Part shown: in pieces, positions 1-7,647 of the stretch
Layout: every line of letters begins with the position of its first letter
Position numbering within the stretch: position 1 is the stretch's first letter
Assembly: GCF_900162725.1 (NCBI RefSeq)
Contig: NZ_LT799418.1
Span: 668,133 to 732,132 of the forward strand
Source: Parabacteroides sp. Marseille-P3160
GTDB lineage: Bacteria > Bacteroidota > Bacteroidia > Bacteroidales > Tannerellaceae
DNA length: 64,000 bases
Direction of reading: 5' to 3'
Position numbers and translations under genes: made by a program
Notes under the pieces: generated by a model
Seen by the model: the letters and a program-made list of their open reading frames with translations, nothing else
Told to the model about the DNA's origin: nothing
The model's database searches: none

Positions 1-176
1 ATCTATTGTGACATACCAGGGACCTTGAATAAAATACTGGATAAACATCGTGGCAGATAGCTGCACTTTTCTTTTAATGGCTCTCATTATTAGACGGTTA
101 ACAATTATCTATCTTGCGGTCTCCTCCACATGATAATTTCTTATCAGTTCTTACAACATCTCACCTAAAAGAGTAT

Positions 177-579
177 TTCTTGGATAGAAGTGGAGGATGT
201 ATAATCGGTACGGTGAATGACCGGGATCATTGCATTGACCGGCAGCAATGGAAACCGCGAATCCGAAAAGATTCCTTATGCCAGGATAAAAGGATGCATA
301 ATGAACATTTTAATGCGCCTCCATTCTAATTTTTAAACAGGATGGAATATTCTTGCATTAAATCATTTTTTTTGTTATTGTTTTTCAATAGGATAACAAA
401 AAAAATATTTATAAATATCTAAACATTTGATAGAACTCTTTTTTTATTAGAAAGATAGAATATTGAGAAGTGTTTGTGAAAAAAAATATCTCTAAAAATT
501 TGTTTATGGTTGATTTCTTTTTTATTTTTGGCAAGAAAATAAAGATATATATTAGCAACAGTCCCCTTCTATCCAAGAA
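177..579. repeat. 14-bp inverted repeat pair (177-190 / 566-579)
   Basis: TTCTTGGATAGAAG at 177-190 is exactly complementary to CTTCTATCCAAGAA at 566-579. Allowing one mismatch, the match extends to about 18 bp on the inner side of the left copy. Each copy is itself weakly palindromic, and the right one forms the hairpin 563-583. The arms enclose about 375 bp. They could be ends of a decayed element or recombination sites around an invertible promoter. Confidence 0.45.
510..540 (+). promoter_or_regulatory. Promoter-like site inside the inverted repeat
   Basis: A TTG at 510-512, a 20-base spacer and TATTTTTG at 533-540 fit the Bacteroidetes pattern (-33 TTG/TTTG, -7 TAnnTTTG). It points rightward, through hairpins at 563-583 and 588-608, toward the gene at 821. 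The region is AT-rich, so chance matches are likely. Confidence 0.35.
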
Positions 580-587
580 GGGGAATA

Positions 588-608
588 AGTCAAAGTCTTT
601 CTTTGACT
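588..608 (+). terminator. Small hairpin, weak terminator candidate
   Basis: AGTCAAAG (588-595) and CTTTGACT (601-608) form a perfect 8-bp stem with a 5-base loop. A run of six T follows about eight bases later. With the hairpin at 563-583 it might stop transcription entering from the left. The T run is too far away for a confident call. Confidence 0.25.
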
Positions 609-784
609 AGTGTTCCTTTTTTATGGCTTCCCTATCTAATAATAATGGTTGAAAGATTTAGTACGATGGCTGATAGAGAGCAATCAGTAGTGAAAATATG
701 CATATTCAGCATACTAAATCTTCTAAGCGGAATCTTAACACATTTAGTTTGCCGCTTTATATTCGGAATCTCGATCGTTTGACC

Positions 785-792
785 TAACTTTG
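785..792 (+). promoter_or_regulatory. -7 box for the lipoprotein gene
   Basis: TAACTTTG matches the Bacteroidetes -7 consensus TAnnTTTG. It would start transcription near 799, about 22 bases before the ATG at 821. No good -33 element is seen at the usual spacing. Confidence 0.45.
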
Positions 793-820
793 TCCCGGAA
801 TATATAAAAAATGAACGGAA

Positions 821-1780
821 ATGAAAACGAGGATCCATATGATAAGTCTATGCGGATTGCTCTTTATGAGTAGCTGCGCCTTTAACCAATCCAAAAGCGA
901 GCTGGGGAATGAGCTGAAGACAATTCAGATATCCACTCCGGATGAACTTCGTTCCTATTTTGAATATGCCGAAGATGCTGTTCCTTTAATCAGCGGACAC
1001 CGGGGAGGAAACGAAAAAGGTTTTCCCGAAAATAGTTTGGAAACTTTTGAAAATACATTACGGAATACGCCGGCAACCTTCGAAGTAGATCCCCGCCTGA
1101 CCCAAGACAGTGTGATTATCCTTATTCATGACGACAGCCTTTCAAGGACCACTACAGGCTCCGGGAAGGTGGCCGATTATACTTGGAGCGAATTGCAGAA
1201 ACTTTATCTGAAAGATGCCGACGGAAATGAAACCAATGCACAAATCCCGACACTTGAAGAGGCGATCCGATGGGCAAAGGGAAAAACCATTCTTATATTA
1301 GATGAAAAAGATGTCCCGAAGGAAATGACGGCCCGACTCATTACCGAAATGGGAGCCGAGGCTTATGTGATGATTACCGTTCACAATGCTGAAGAGGCAC
1401 TTTTCTACTACCGGAAAAACAGGAATTTCATGTTCGAAGCTTTCGTCAAGACGCAGGAAGCTTTGCTCGAATATGAAAAAGCCGGAATTCCCTGGAGCCA
1501 TATCATGGCCTATGTAGGTAGTCAGGTGACGCCGGAAAACAGGATCGTGATCGATATGTTGCACGAACGAGGCGTTATGTGCATGGTTTCGGCAGCTCCG
1601 ACAGAAGACAAACGACCTACTCCTGAGGAGAGGGGAGAAGCTTACCGGCAGATTATACGCCAAGGCGTAGATATGATTGAATCGGATCGTCCGATCGAAG
1701 TGGCCAAAGCTATCTCCACTTTACTTCCCGAAGAGAGCCGTAAAACGAAATTCTTTGGTACGATGAATATCGAAAATTAA
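821..1780 (+). CDS. Glycerophosphodiester phosphodiesterase family lipoprotein
   Basis: 319 residues. A lipoprotein signal peptide ends in FMSSC (Cys19), so the mature protein should be anchored to a membrane outside the cytoplasm. The GDPD family TIM barrel is recognised by HRGG (about 60-63), PENSLETF (69-76), FEVD with the E-x-D metal ligands (about 88-90), HDDSLSRTTTG (103-113), a conserved MTPL-like LEEAIRWA segment and ESDRP near the C-terminus. Family members hydrolyse glycerophosphodiesters to glycerol 3-phosphate and an alcohol; the natural substrate here is unknown. It stands alone and its last four bases overlap the tail of the convergent glycosylase gene. The start is supported by the signal peptide beginning almost at once. 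Confidence 0.85.
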   Translation: MKTRIHMISLCGLLFMSSCAFNQSKSELGNELKTIQISTPDELRSYFEYAEDAVPLISGHRGGNEKGFPENSLETFENTLRNTPATFEVDPRLTQDSVIILIHDDSLSRTTTGSGKVADYTWSELQKLYLKDADGNETNAQIPTLEEAIRWAKGKTILILDEKDVPKEMTARLITEMGAEAYVMITVHNAEEALFYYRKNRNFMFEAFVKTQEALLEYEKAGIPWSHIMAYVGSQVTPENRIVIDMLHERGVMCMVSAAPTEDKRPTPEERGEAYRQIIRQGVDMIESDRPIEVAKAISTLLPEESRKTKFFGTMNIEN

Positions 1781-2364
1781 TCGACCATTCCCAAATGACG
1801 GAACATCTCCCGGTAAATGTTTGCTTTTTCTTCCAAGGGTTTAGGATATGCCCTCGATGAAGAAGGCATTCTGAAAAGCAGGAAAGAACGTCCGTCCAGT
1901 TGGAATCCGGTAAAACCGCCGACCGGAGGCTCTTCCGCCGGGAGGTTGGTTAATAACGTATCCATCGATTTCTGGCCGGTGATAACGATGCCTTTACAGT
2001 CCGGAAGTGTTCGTAAAATTCGATCTATGGGAAAAGGCTTCACCACTTTCAAGTGCAGATCCGAAGCGTTGCCTTTCAGGCGGACTACCTCTGCGGCCGT
2101 GTCTCCGATTGCAATGCCTTTTTCCATGCAGAAACGGCGAACCCGTTCTTCATCGAAAGCCTTTCCATCGGTGGTCAGGAAACAGGTTTTATCCCCGAAG
2201 AAAATAAGTCCGAGAATACGCCACATATCATTCTGGATATTGGGGTAATAAAAATTCATAGACCACCGTTCCTTCGGAGGAGGGAAACTTCCGAGCATTA
2301 ATATCCTTGCCTTTTCAGGGAGGAAAAAGCCTAATGGATGAGATTCTATTAAAAAGTTATTCAT
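1777..2364 (-). CDS. Uracil-DNA glycosylase superfamily protein (family-6-like)
   Basis: 195 residues. The UDG fold motifs are GSFPPP (about 25-30) followed by a YYPN..NDMW block (39-48), a VITGQKS strand in the middle and MPSSSRAYP (about 166-174). That set, with N in the first region and PSSS in the last, resembles the hypoxanthine/uracil glycosylases of family 6 rather than classical Ung. The expected role is removal of deaminated bases from DNA in the cytoplasm. The preferred base cannot be read from sequence alone. It stands alone and is convergent with the lipoprotein gene. ORF length is normal for the family and no defect is visible. Confidence 0.75.
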   Translation of the reverse strand: MNNFLIESHPLGFFLPEKARILMLGSFPPPKERWSMNFYYPNIQNDMWRILGLIFFGDKTCFLTTDGKAFDEERVRRFCMEKGIAIGDTAAEVVRLKGNASDLHLKVVKPFPIDRILRTLPDCKGIVITGQKSMDTLLTNLPAEEPPVGGFTGFQLDGRSFLLFRMPSSSRAYPKPLEEKANIYREMFRHLGMVD

Positions 2365-2644
2365 GGCGGCAAAGGTAATTTTTGTTGAGGAATTATTTAG
2401 TATGAACTAAATAAAAAGCAGAATAGAAACCATTGATCATAAAAAGATAAGGGTCGTGTTTTTAATCATTTAATTTTATTGTTTGTGAGAAAATAATAGC
2501 CTTGACTTTAATGTGAAAAATACAAAAGAGGCCTGCGTCGCTTTACTTAAATTGAGTCCCTTCCGGAATAGCCCCATTCGTCGAGAAAAATGGGCCATTC
2601 GTCTATTCTGTTTTCAACGAAAGAAAGATTTGTTTTCTTTTGCA

Positions 2645-2750
2645 CTGTCGGTAACCTGGGAAGGCGAAAACAAGCAGTTGGCCTCAACAACTGTTAGACT
2701 AGGTAAACATTAGCTTAAGGTCGTCCGGATTGATTCGGGCGGCCTTTATT
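2645..2750 (+). ncRNA. Candidate structured small RNA with terminator
   Basis: The 2365-2762 gap has no convincing gene but a strong RNA-like layout on the plus strand. An outer helix ACCTGG/CTAGGT (2654-2659 with 2699-2704) encloses a purine-rich single-stranded stretch and an inner 8-bp hairpin (2673-2680 with 2688-2695, 7-base loop). A terminator stem with an 11-bp arm (2719-2729 with 2734-2744) and TTTATT follow. A T-rich, promoter-like stretch precedes it, but no clean TAnnTTTG. I cannot match it to a known RNA family. The open frame at 2513-2713 shows no domain and is probably accidental. Confidence 0.4.
2719..2750 (+). terminator. Intrinsic terminator of the candidate RNA
   Basis: An 11-bp stem (with GU pairs) at 2719-2729/2734-2744 and a TTGA loop are followed by TTTATT on the plus strand. 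The minus-strand operon at 2763-6079 could use the same stem, but its side has only a short T run. Confidence 0.6.
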
Positions 2751-2762
2751 ATGTTTCCTTCC

Positions 2763-4082
2763 TTAATATCTTCGTTCGATAGCGGCCCCGGGGAAATAGT
2801 GCGTAAGTATTTCCTGATAACCATAACCCTTGGCGCCCATGACGGCCGCGCCGATTTGGCAGAGCCCGACTCCATGCCCCCAGCCGGCTCCGGTCAGGCA
2901 AAAACGTTGGGGAATACCATCGGCGGTTTCGCCCTCCTTGTCTACAACAAAAGCCGAGCTGTATAGATGGGTCTCGGATAGGGTACGGCGGATTTCCAGT
3001 TCTTTTCCGATGATGTAGGTGCGGCGCGTACCGACAATCTTCAGTTTGACGATTCTTCCCGAAGTTCCTCTTTCGAGGGGAATCAAATCGGTGATTTCGC
3101 CGAAGTTTATTTGCGTCTTCCGGTGAATCAGCTCGGCCAGTTGGGCTTGTGTATACTCTACTTTCCAGCGGTAAAAGTCGGTCGTTTCCTGGTCGTAATT
3201 GTTTAATACCTGTCCTAATATGGCCGGGTCATGCGTATTGCAGAAGGCCTCTGGAGCGGTACGGATCCAGCGTTCCGCTTCCGCTTCGATCCGCAAGTCG
3301 GGGAAGCCGGATTCCCTGCTGTCGCGCAGAGTGGTCAGATAAGGGTGCGGTACCGGTTCCCAGCAATTTTCGAATCTTTCGGTTACTCCGCCGCAGGACT
3401 TGGAAAAACGGGCATCGCAGATCTCCCCGTCATATGTCAGGATTTCCCCTCGCGTCTTCCGGATCGCTTCCTGAACTTTCGGGGTAGAGGCGCGGGTGAT
3501 TCCCTGGTAACGCTGGCAATGATCGTCGGCGCAAACGTCGAAAAGCGTATGGTCTTCGCGGTCATACCAGCGGATAAGCTGTTCGTTGTCGCAATAGAGG
3601 GATTGATATTTCCGGTCATCCTGATCCACTTGAATCCGTTTCTCCATCTGCGCCAGCAACCAGCTGCGGGAAATAACGGCATGTGCCTGAAGAAGCTCAA
3701 GGGAAGCTTCGGCACTCATTTCCGAAGAGATAACGCTAGTCAGGTACTCTTCCACATCAATCTGATTGATCGTCACAATCCCCTCGGGAGAGGTACGCAT
3801 ATAAAGCGATCCTCTGAATCGTTGGTCTTCGTTGCGTTGCCAATGGAAATGGACACCGATCGTGACCGCTTTCAGGTCGAATGACGCGTCCTGAGATACC
3901 GGTTCAAAAAACAGTTCCTGATAGAGTCTTCCGTTAAAAACGATTTGCCCGTCTACCCAAAGGACATGTTGCACGCCGGAAAGGTCATGCCCTGTCTGTG
4001 TATGAATGAAGTCACCGTTCAGGATGAAAGTAACGGCCTTTTCGGTGAGGATACCGACGTTGACAACAGGTGCTTCCATCAT
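2763..4082 (-). CDS. SpoIID/LytB domain protein
   Basis: 439 residues. The SpoIID domain is recognised by DVEEYLTSVISSEMSAEASL (about 109-128) with the catalytic-type Glu in SSEM (about E121), then LLQAHAVISRSW, the Cys-containing SKSCGGVTERFENCW region and the C-terminal GWGHGVGLCQIGA block. SpoIID proteins of spore formers are lytic transglycosylases that cut peptidoglycan strands lacking stem peptides; Bacteroidetes do not sporulate, so a wall-remodelling or wall-recycling role is inferred. No signal peptide or membrane segment is visible at the N-terminus, which is odd for a wall enzyme. Its start overlaps the stop of the OPT transporter by four bases, indicating translational coupling in a two-gene operon. 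Confidence 0.85.
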   Translation of the reverse strand: MMEAPVVNVGILTEKAVTFILNGDFIHTQTGHDLSGVQHVLWVDGQIVFNGRLYQELFFEPVSQDASFDLKAVTIGVHFHWQRNEDQRFRGSLYMRTSPEGIVTINQIDVEEYLTSVISSEMSAEASLELLQAHAVISRSWLLAQMEKRIQVDQDDRKYQSLYCDNEQLIRWYDREDHTLFDVCADDHCQRYQGITRASTPKVQEAIRKTRGEILTYDGEICDARFSKSCGGVTERFENCWEPVPHPYLTTLRDSRESGFPDLRIEAEAERWIRTAPEAFCNTHDPAILGQVLNNYDQETTDFYRWKVEYTQAQLAELIHRKTQINFGEITDLIPLERGTSGRIVKLKIVGTRRTYIIGKELEIRRTLSETHLYSSAFVVDKEGETADGIPQRFCLTGAGWGHGVGLCQIGAAVMGAKGYGYQEILTHYFPGAAIERRY

Positions 4083-6079
4083 TCGTTCTCTTTTTTGGCT
4101 TTAAGGGAACTAACTGCCAAATAGGAAATTAGCAGTATGTAGATGACTACAGCCAAGGCTTCCGACCAGTGGTTGCTTAGCCATTCTTCGTTTATCAGTT
4201 GGATGCCGGCAAAACGCAGGGCGGCGCTGACAACTCCCATCAAGGCGCCTCCGGCAATAAATCCGGAGGCAAGCAAGGTGCCTTTTTCTACTCTTGCGGT
4301 ATTCAGCGTTTTGTCTTTGCTCCGGCTGCCGACATACCAGTTAATGGCTCCGCCGATAAGGAGGGGCGTATTTAGTTCTATCGGGATAAACATACCCAAG
4401 GCGAACGCCAGCGGCGGGATTTTGCAGAAGTTTAGCACGATCGCGATGGCGGCTCCGATTCCATAGAGCGGCCAGGGAGCTCCGGCGCCGCTCATCAACG
4501 GCTCGATGACGGCAGCCATTGCATTAGCTTGCGGCGCTGCCAATTGGCCGCTGGTAAATCCGTAGGTTTTGTTCAGGATCAGGATAACGCCTCCTACGGT
4601 AGCGGCCGAAACCAAGGTTCCCAGGAACTTCCAGGTTTCCTGTTTGGCAGGAGTGCTGCCCAACCAATATCCGATTTTTAGATCGGTGATGAATCCCCCC
4701 GCCATGGATAAGGCGGTGCAGACGACTCCACCGATAATTAATGCCGAGACCATTCCGGGTATCCCTTTTAAGCCGACGGCTACTAAAATGATGGAGGCCA
4801 GGATCAACGTCATGAGTGTCATCCCGGATACCGGGTTCGTCCCTACGATCGCAATCGCATTGGCTGCCACGGTGGTGAAAAGGAAGGCGATGACGGTGAC
4901 GACCAACAGCCCGACGATGGCGTGTACCAGGTTATTTACCACTCCCAGATAGAAAAACAGGAAGATGGCGAGCAGGGCGATTAAGGAGCCGATGGCGATA
5001 AATTTCATCGAGAGGTCCTGTTGCGTACGGAGTACGGTCCGGTCTGCTTTCCCGGCTTTCCCTTTAAGCTCCTTCGTCGCTAAAGTGACGGCGGACTTGA
5101 TAATACTCCAGGACTTGATAATCCCGATGACTCCGGCCGTTGCTATTCCTCCGATACCGATGTGGCGGGCGTAGGAGGTGAAGATTTGCTCAGCGCTCAT
5201 ACTTCCGACGGTGTTTGCAATTGCCGTATTTCCGAAGGTCAGGACGGCGTCTCCGAAAAAGAATGACATGAGCGGTATGATCAGGAACCAGACAAGAAAA
5301 GAACCGGCGCAAATGATGGCCGCATACTTCAATCCGATAATATATCCCAGTCCCAATACGGCGGCACCGACATTGACTTTGAACACCAGTTTTATTTTTT
5401 CCGCTATCATTTCACCAAAACCGACCATGCGGGTCGTTACCGTTTCGTTCCACCAGCCGAAGGTCGCTACGATAAAATCATATAATCCTCCGATAATGCC
5501 GGCCAGTATGAGCGGCTTTGCCTGGTTGCCCCCTTTTTCGCCCGAGACCAGCACCTGGGTGGTGGCGGTTGCCTCCGGGAATGGGTATTTTCCGTGCATA
5601 TCGGAAACAAAATATTTGCGAAAAGGAATCAACAATAAAATTCCGAGAATACCTCCCAACAGGGAACTCATGAAGACTTCGAAGAAGTTGACAGTGATTT
5701 CCGGATATTTATCCTGGAGAATATATAAAGCGGGAAGGGTGAAGATCGCACCGGCTACGATCACACCGCTGCTGGCCCCGATGGATTGTATAATGACATT
5801 CTCTCCCAGAGCATTCTTGCGCTTGAAGCCGGTTGAAAGCCCTACGGCTATGATAGCGATAGGAATGGCGGCTTCGAATACTTGTCCTACCTTTAGTCCC
5901 AGGTAGGCGGCTGCGGCGCTGAAAAGAACGGCCATCAGCAGTCCCCATAATACAGACCAAGGCGTAACTTCCCGGAAAGACTTTTCCGCGGGCATTAAGG
6001 GTTTATATTCTTCACCTTCGTTTAATTCACGGTAAGCGTTTTCCGGTAGCCCGACTATTTTTTCTTCTTCTTGTTTCAC
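4079..6079 (-). CDS. OPT family oligopeptide transporter
   Basis: 666 residues from the GTG at 6079. It is a long integral membrane protein with many hydrophobic segments, beginning after a short acidic N-terminal tail (KQEEEKIVGLPENAY). The layout and segments such as GVIVAGAIFTLPALYI and the long internal repeats fit the OPT superfamily, which imports oligopeptides or metal chelates with protons across the inner membrane. The open frame reaches back to 6118, but a near-perfect promoter lies at 6118-6148 and its -7 box covers that codon, so GTG 6079 is the better start. The downstream SpoIID gene overlaps by four bases. The substrate is unknown; wall peptides are a possibility suggested only by the neighbour. 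Confidence 0.85.
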   Translation of the reverse strand: MKQEEEKIVGLPENAYRELNEGEEYKPLMPAEKSFREVTPWSVLWGLLMAVLFSAAAAYLGLKVGQVFEAAIPIAIIAVGLSTGFKRKNALGENVIIQSIGASSGVIVAGAIFTLPALYILQDKYPEITVNFFEVFMSSLLGGILGILLLIPFRKYFVSDMHGKYPFPEATATTQVLVSGEKGGNQAKPLILAGIIGGLYDFIVATFGWWNETVTTRMVGFGEMIAEKIKLVFKVNVGAAVLGLGYIIGLKYAAIICAGSFLVWFLIIPLMSFFFGDAVLTFGNTAIANTVGSMSAEQIFTSYARHIGIGGIATAGVIGIIKSWSIIKSAVTLATKELKGKAGKADRTVLRTQQDLSMKFIAIGSLIALLAIFLFFYLGVVNNLVHAIVGLLVVTVIAFLFTTVAANAIAIVGTNPVSGMTLMTLILASIILVAVGLKGIPGMVSALIIGGVVCTALSMAGGFITDLKIGYWLGSTPAKQETWKFLGTLVSAATVGGVILILNKTYGFTSGQLAAPQANAMAAVIEPLMSGAGAPWPLYGIGAAIAIVLNFCKIPPLAFALGMFIPIELNTPLLIGGAINWYVGSRSKDKTLNTARVEKGTLLASGFIAGGALMGVVSAALRFAGIQLINEEWLSNHWSEALAVVIYILLISYLAVSSLKAKKENE

Positions 6080-6117
6080 GTCGATAAGAGTAATAGATAT
6101 CCATACATTCAATCTCA

Positions 6118-6148
6118 CAAATCTACGTCTTTTCCTTTAATCGGCAAA
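6118..6148 (-). promoter_or_regulatory. Promoter of the OPT-SpoIID operon
   Basis: On the minus strand TTTG (6148-6145), a 19-base spacer and TAGATTTG (6125-6118) match the Bacteroidetes consensus at both boxes. Transcription should begin near 6110. This rules out translation from 6118 and favours GTG 6079. Confidence 0.75.
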
Positions 6149-6269
6149 CGACTCTTTGCCGGAAAAAAAAGAAGAAAAACGGATTATTCTGTAATTCTGC
6201 AAAAAAAAGTCTTATTTTTACTCATTGTTTAGGGTTTTAGAGTAGAGACTTTGCAAAAAGAACAAGTTT

Positions 6270-7016
6270 ATGAAAGAGGAAAAGGATGTTTTTAAGAAGT
6301 TCCAAGACTCCTTTAAAGGAGTAGAGGGACATTATCATATACTTGAGCAGCGCATTCCCGTTGAGGTACAGATGGAATATTTTAGGGTGTCAGCCCAAGT
6401 AGCCAAAGAAAAATGGCCGATGGATGATGAGGCATATGAACACTATGTAGCTACCATGCAAAATGACGAAGCCATGCTGAGCTATAAGAAACGCATTCTT
6501 GCGGCTTTAGCGACTTCCAAGCAAGTAAGAGCTTACCGTTTGTTGGAGAAATTCATAGTGGTCGCTCCGGAAGATCTGAGGGATTGGACGGCGATTGCTT
6601 TAATGGAAGGCCGTATCCAGCTCGAGTCGGAATTATCTGAAGAAAAACAGATTTATATTTCCACTGGACTGGGAGGAAAGGAGGGTAAGTTGCGTTTCTT
6701 TGTCCTGTTGGGTTCAAAAGGCGGAATGCCTTTTCAGGACTATCAGAAGAAGACAATAGAGCGGGAATTCTCTTATGCCCTGCCCCTCCATGATTGCGAA
6801 ATTGAACGCTTGACCGTGAAGGAACACCATGTGGAGATGCTCCTTTTAGTGCCCGTCCTGGAGAATCTGAAGGATCGCTTGGACGAAATAGTGCATGAAT
6901 GTAATTTATACGGTAATTTTTTGTCTTTGTCCTATACCATAACCAACGTGAAAGAATTAAGTGCTGAAGAGATTGAAGAGATTTTCAGGAAGGAAGATGA
7001 GAAGAAAGTAAAATAA
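6270..7016 (+). CDS. Conserved-looking hypothetical protein
   Basis: 248 residues, soluble, no signal peptide and no membrane segment. I do not recognise a named domain. The N-terminal 100 residues are helical and charged; the middle has a LLEKFIVVAPEDLRDWTAIA stretch and a likely beta region (QIYISTGLGGKEGKLRFFVLL); the C-terminus is an acidic-basic helix ending in KKVK. The LRDWTAIALMEGR region and the regular length suggest a genuine Bacteroidetes family protein. It precedes the regulator/acyl-CoA ligase pair by 46 bases in the same direction, though that pair appears to have its own -7 box. Confidence 0.7.
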   Translation: MKEEKDVFKKFQDSFKGVEGHYHILEQRIPVEVQMEYFRVSAQVAKEKWPMDDEAYEHYVATMQNDEAMLSYKKRILAALATSKQVRAYRLLEKFIVVAPEDLRDWTAIALMEGRIQLESELSEEKQIYISTGLGGKEGKLRFFVLLGSKGGMPFQDYQKKTIEREFSYALPLHDCEIERLTVKEHHVEMLLLVPVLENLKDRLDEIVHECNLYGNFLSLSYTITNVKELSAEEIEEIFRKEDEKKVK

Positions 7017-7018
7017 TG

Positions 7019-7026
7019 TATTTTTG
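7019..7026 (+). promoter_or_regulatory. -7 box for the regulator/ligase pair
   Basis: TATTTTTG fits TAnnTTTG and would give a leader of about 30 bases to the ATG at 7063. It lies just past the stop of the upstream gene. No -33 box is seen at the usual spacing. Confidence 0.35.
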
Positions 7027-7062
7027 TCATCTTTATATGTAATCAAAGCAAAGCCATGAGTT

Positions 7063-7644
7063 ATGGGCACAAACAGAATCATCGGGGATAAGATAAAGAG
7101 TGTCCGCGAATCGAAAAAACTCTCCACAGAGGAGGTGGCCGAACGCTCCTCCTTAACTTTAGAGCAATTGGAGCGGATCGAAGGAAATGTCGATCTCCCT
7201 TCGCTTGCACCGTTGATCCGGGTTGCACGTACCCTGGGAGTACGGTTAGGCACCTTCCTCGACGACCAAAAGGAGTTAGGGCCTGTTATTTGCCGGATGC
7301 AGGATTGCAACCGGTTAAACGGCATTAACTTTAGTAACAATTCAACGCAAAACCGGAAGCATATGGTTTACCATTCACTCTCGCAGGATAAGGCCGGACG
7401 CCATATGGAGCCATTCCTGATCGAGGTAAGTTCTTCCGAAGGAGCTGAGTTTACCCATTCTTCCCATGAAGGAGAAGAATTTATCTATGTTTTGGAGGGG
7501 AGGATCGAGGTAAATTACGGAAAACAGGCTTACCTGTTGAATGCCGGGGATTGCATTTATTATGATTCCATCGTTTCCCACCACGTACATGCGGCCGACG
7601 GGGCTACGGCTAAAATCCTGGGCATTATTTATACTCCCGGTTAA
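7063..7644 (+). CDS. XRE-family regulator with C-terminal cupin domain
   Basis: 193 residues. An N-terminal helix-turn-helix of the XRE type spans about 7-62 (GDKIKSVRESKKLSTEEVAE, then LTLEQLERIEG), and a cupin_2 beta barrel occupies about 115-190 (EGEEFIYVLEGRIEVNYG, LNAGDCIYYDS, HHVHA). Such HTH-cupin proteins bind DNA and sense a small molecule in the barrel. The stop is three bases before the start of the acyl-CoA ligase, so the two are almost certainly one operon. The ligand may be a fatty acid or its CoA ester, inferred from the neighbour. Confidence 0.88.
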   Translation: MGTNRIIGDKIKSVRESKKLSTEEVAERSSLTLEQLERIEGNVDLPSLAPLIRVARTLGVRLGTFLDDQKELGPVICRMQDCNRLNGINFSNNSTQNRKHMVYHSLSQDKAGRHMEPFLIEVSSSEGAEFTHSSHEGEEFIYVLEGRIEVNYGKQAYLLNAGDCIYYDSIVSHHVHAADGATAKILGIIYTPG

Positions 7645-7647
7645 TTA

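Larger units (their letters stand above)
1..820. other. Leading intergenic region without a convincing gene
   Basis: About 800 bases that are very AT-rich between 330 and 560. The only open frame of note (114-329, plus, 71 codons) has no recognisable domain and no good start context, so I do not call it. The stretch holds a 14-bp inverted repeat (177-190 and 566-579), a promoter-like site at 510-540, and two small hairpins (563-583 and 588-608) ahead of the lipoprotein gene at 821. The base composition suggests regulatory DNA or decayed sequence. Confidence 0.6.

Noticed and set aside
114-329. 71-codon open frame on the plus strand
   Set aside because: No recognisable domain, irregular composition, no ribosome-binding site and overlap with the left inverted repeat arm.
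2513-2713. 66-codon open frame before the plus-strand terminator
   Set aside because: No domain, and it runs through the nested helices of the RNA candidate; likely accidental.
3231-3884. 217-codon frame antisense to the SpoIID gene
   Set aside because: Shadow of the real gene's codon structure; the minus-strand frame has clear family motifs.
5178-5906. 242-codon frame antisense to the OPT gene
   Set aside because: Complement of a hydrophobic coding frame; no domain of its own.
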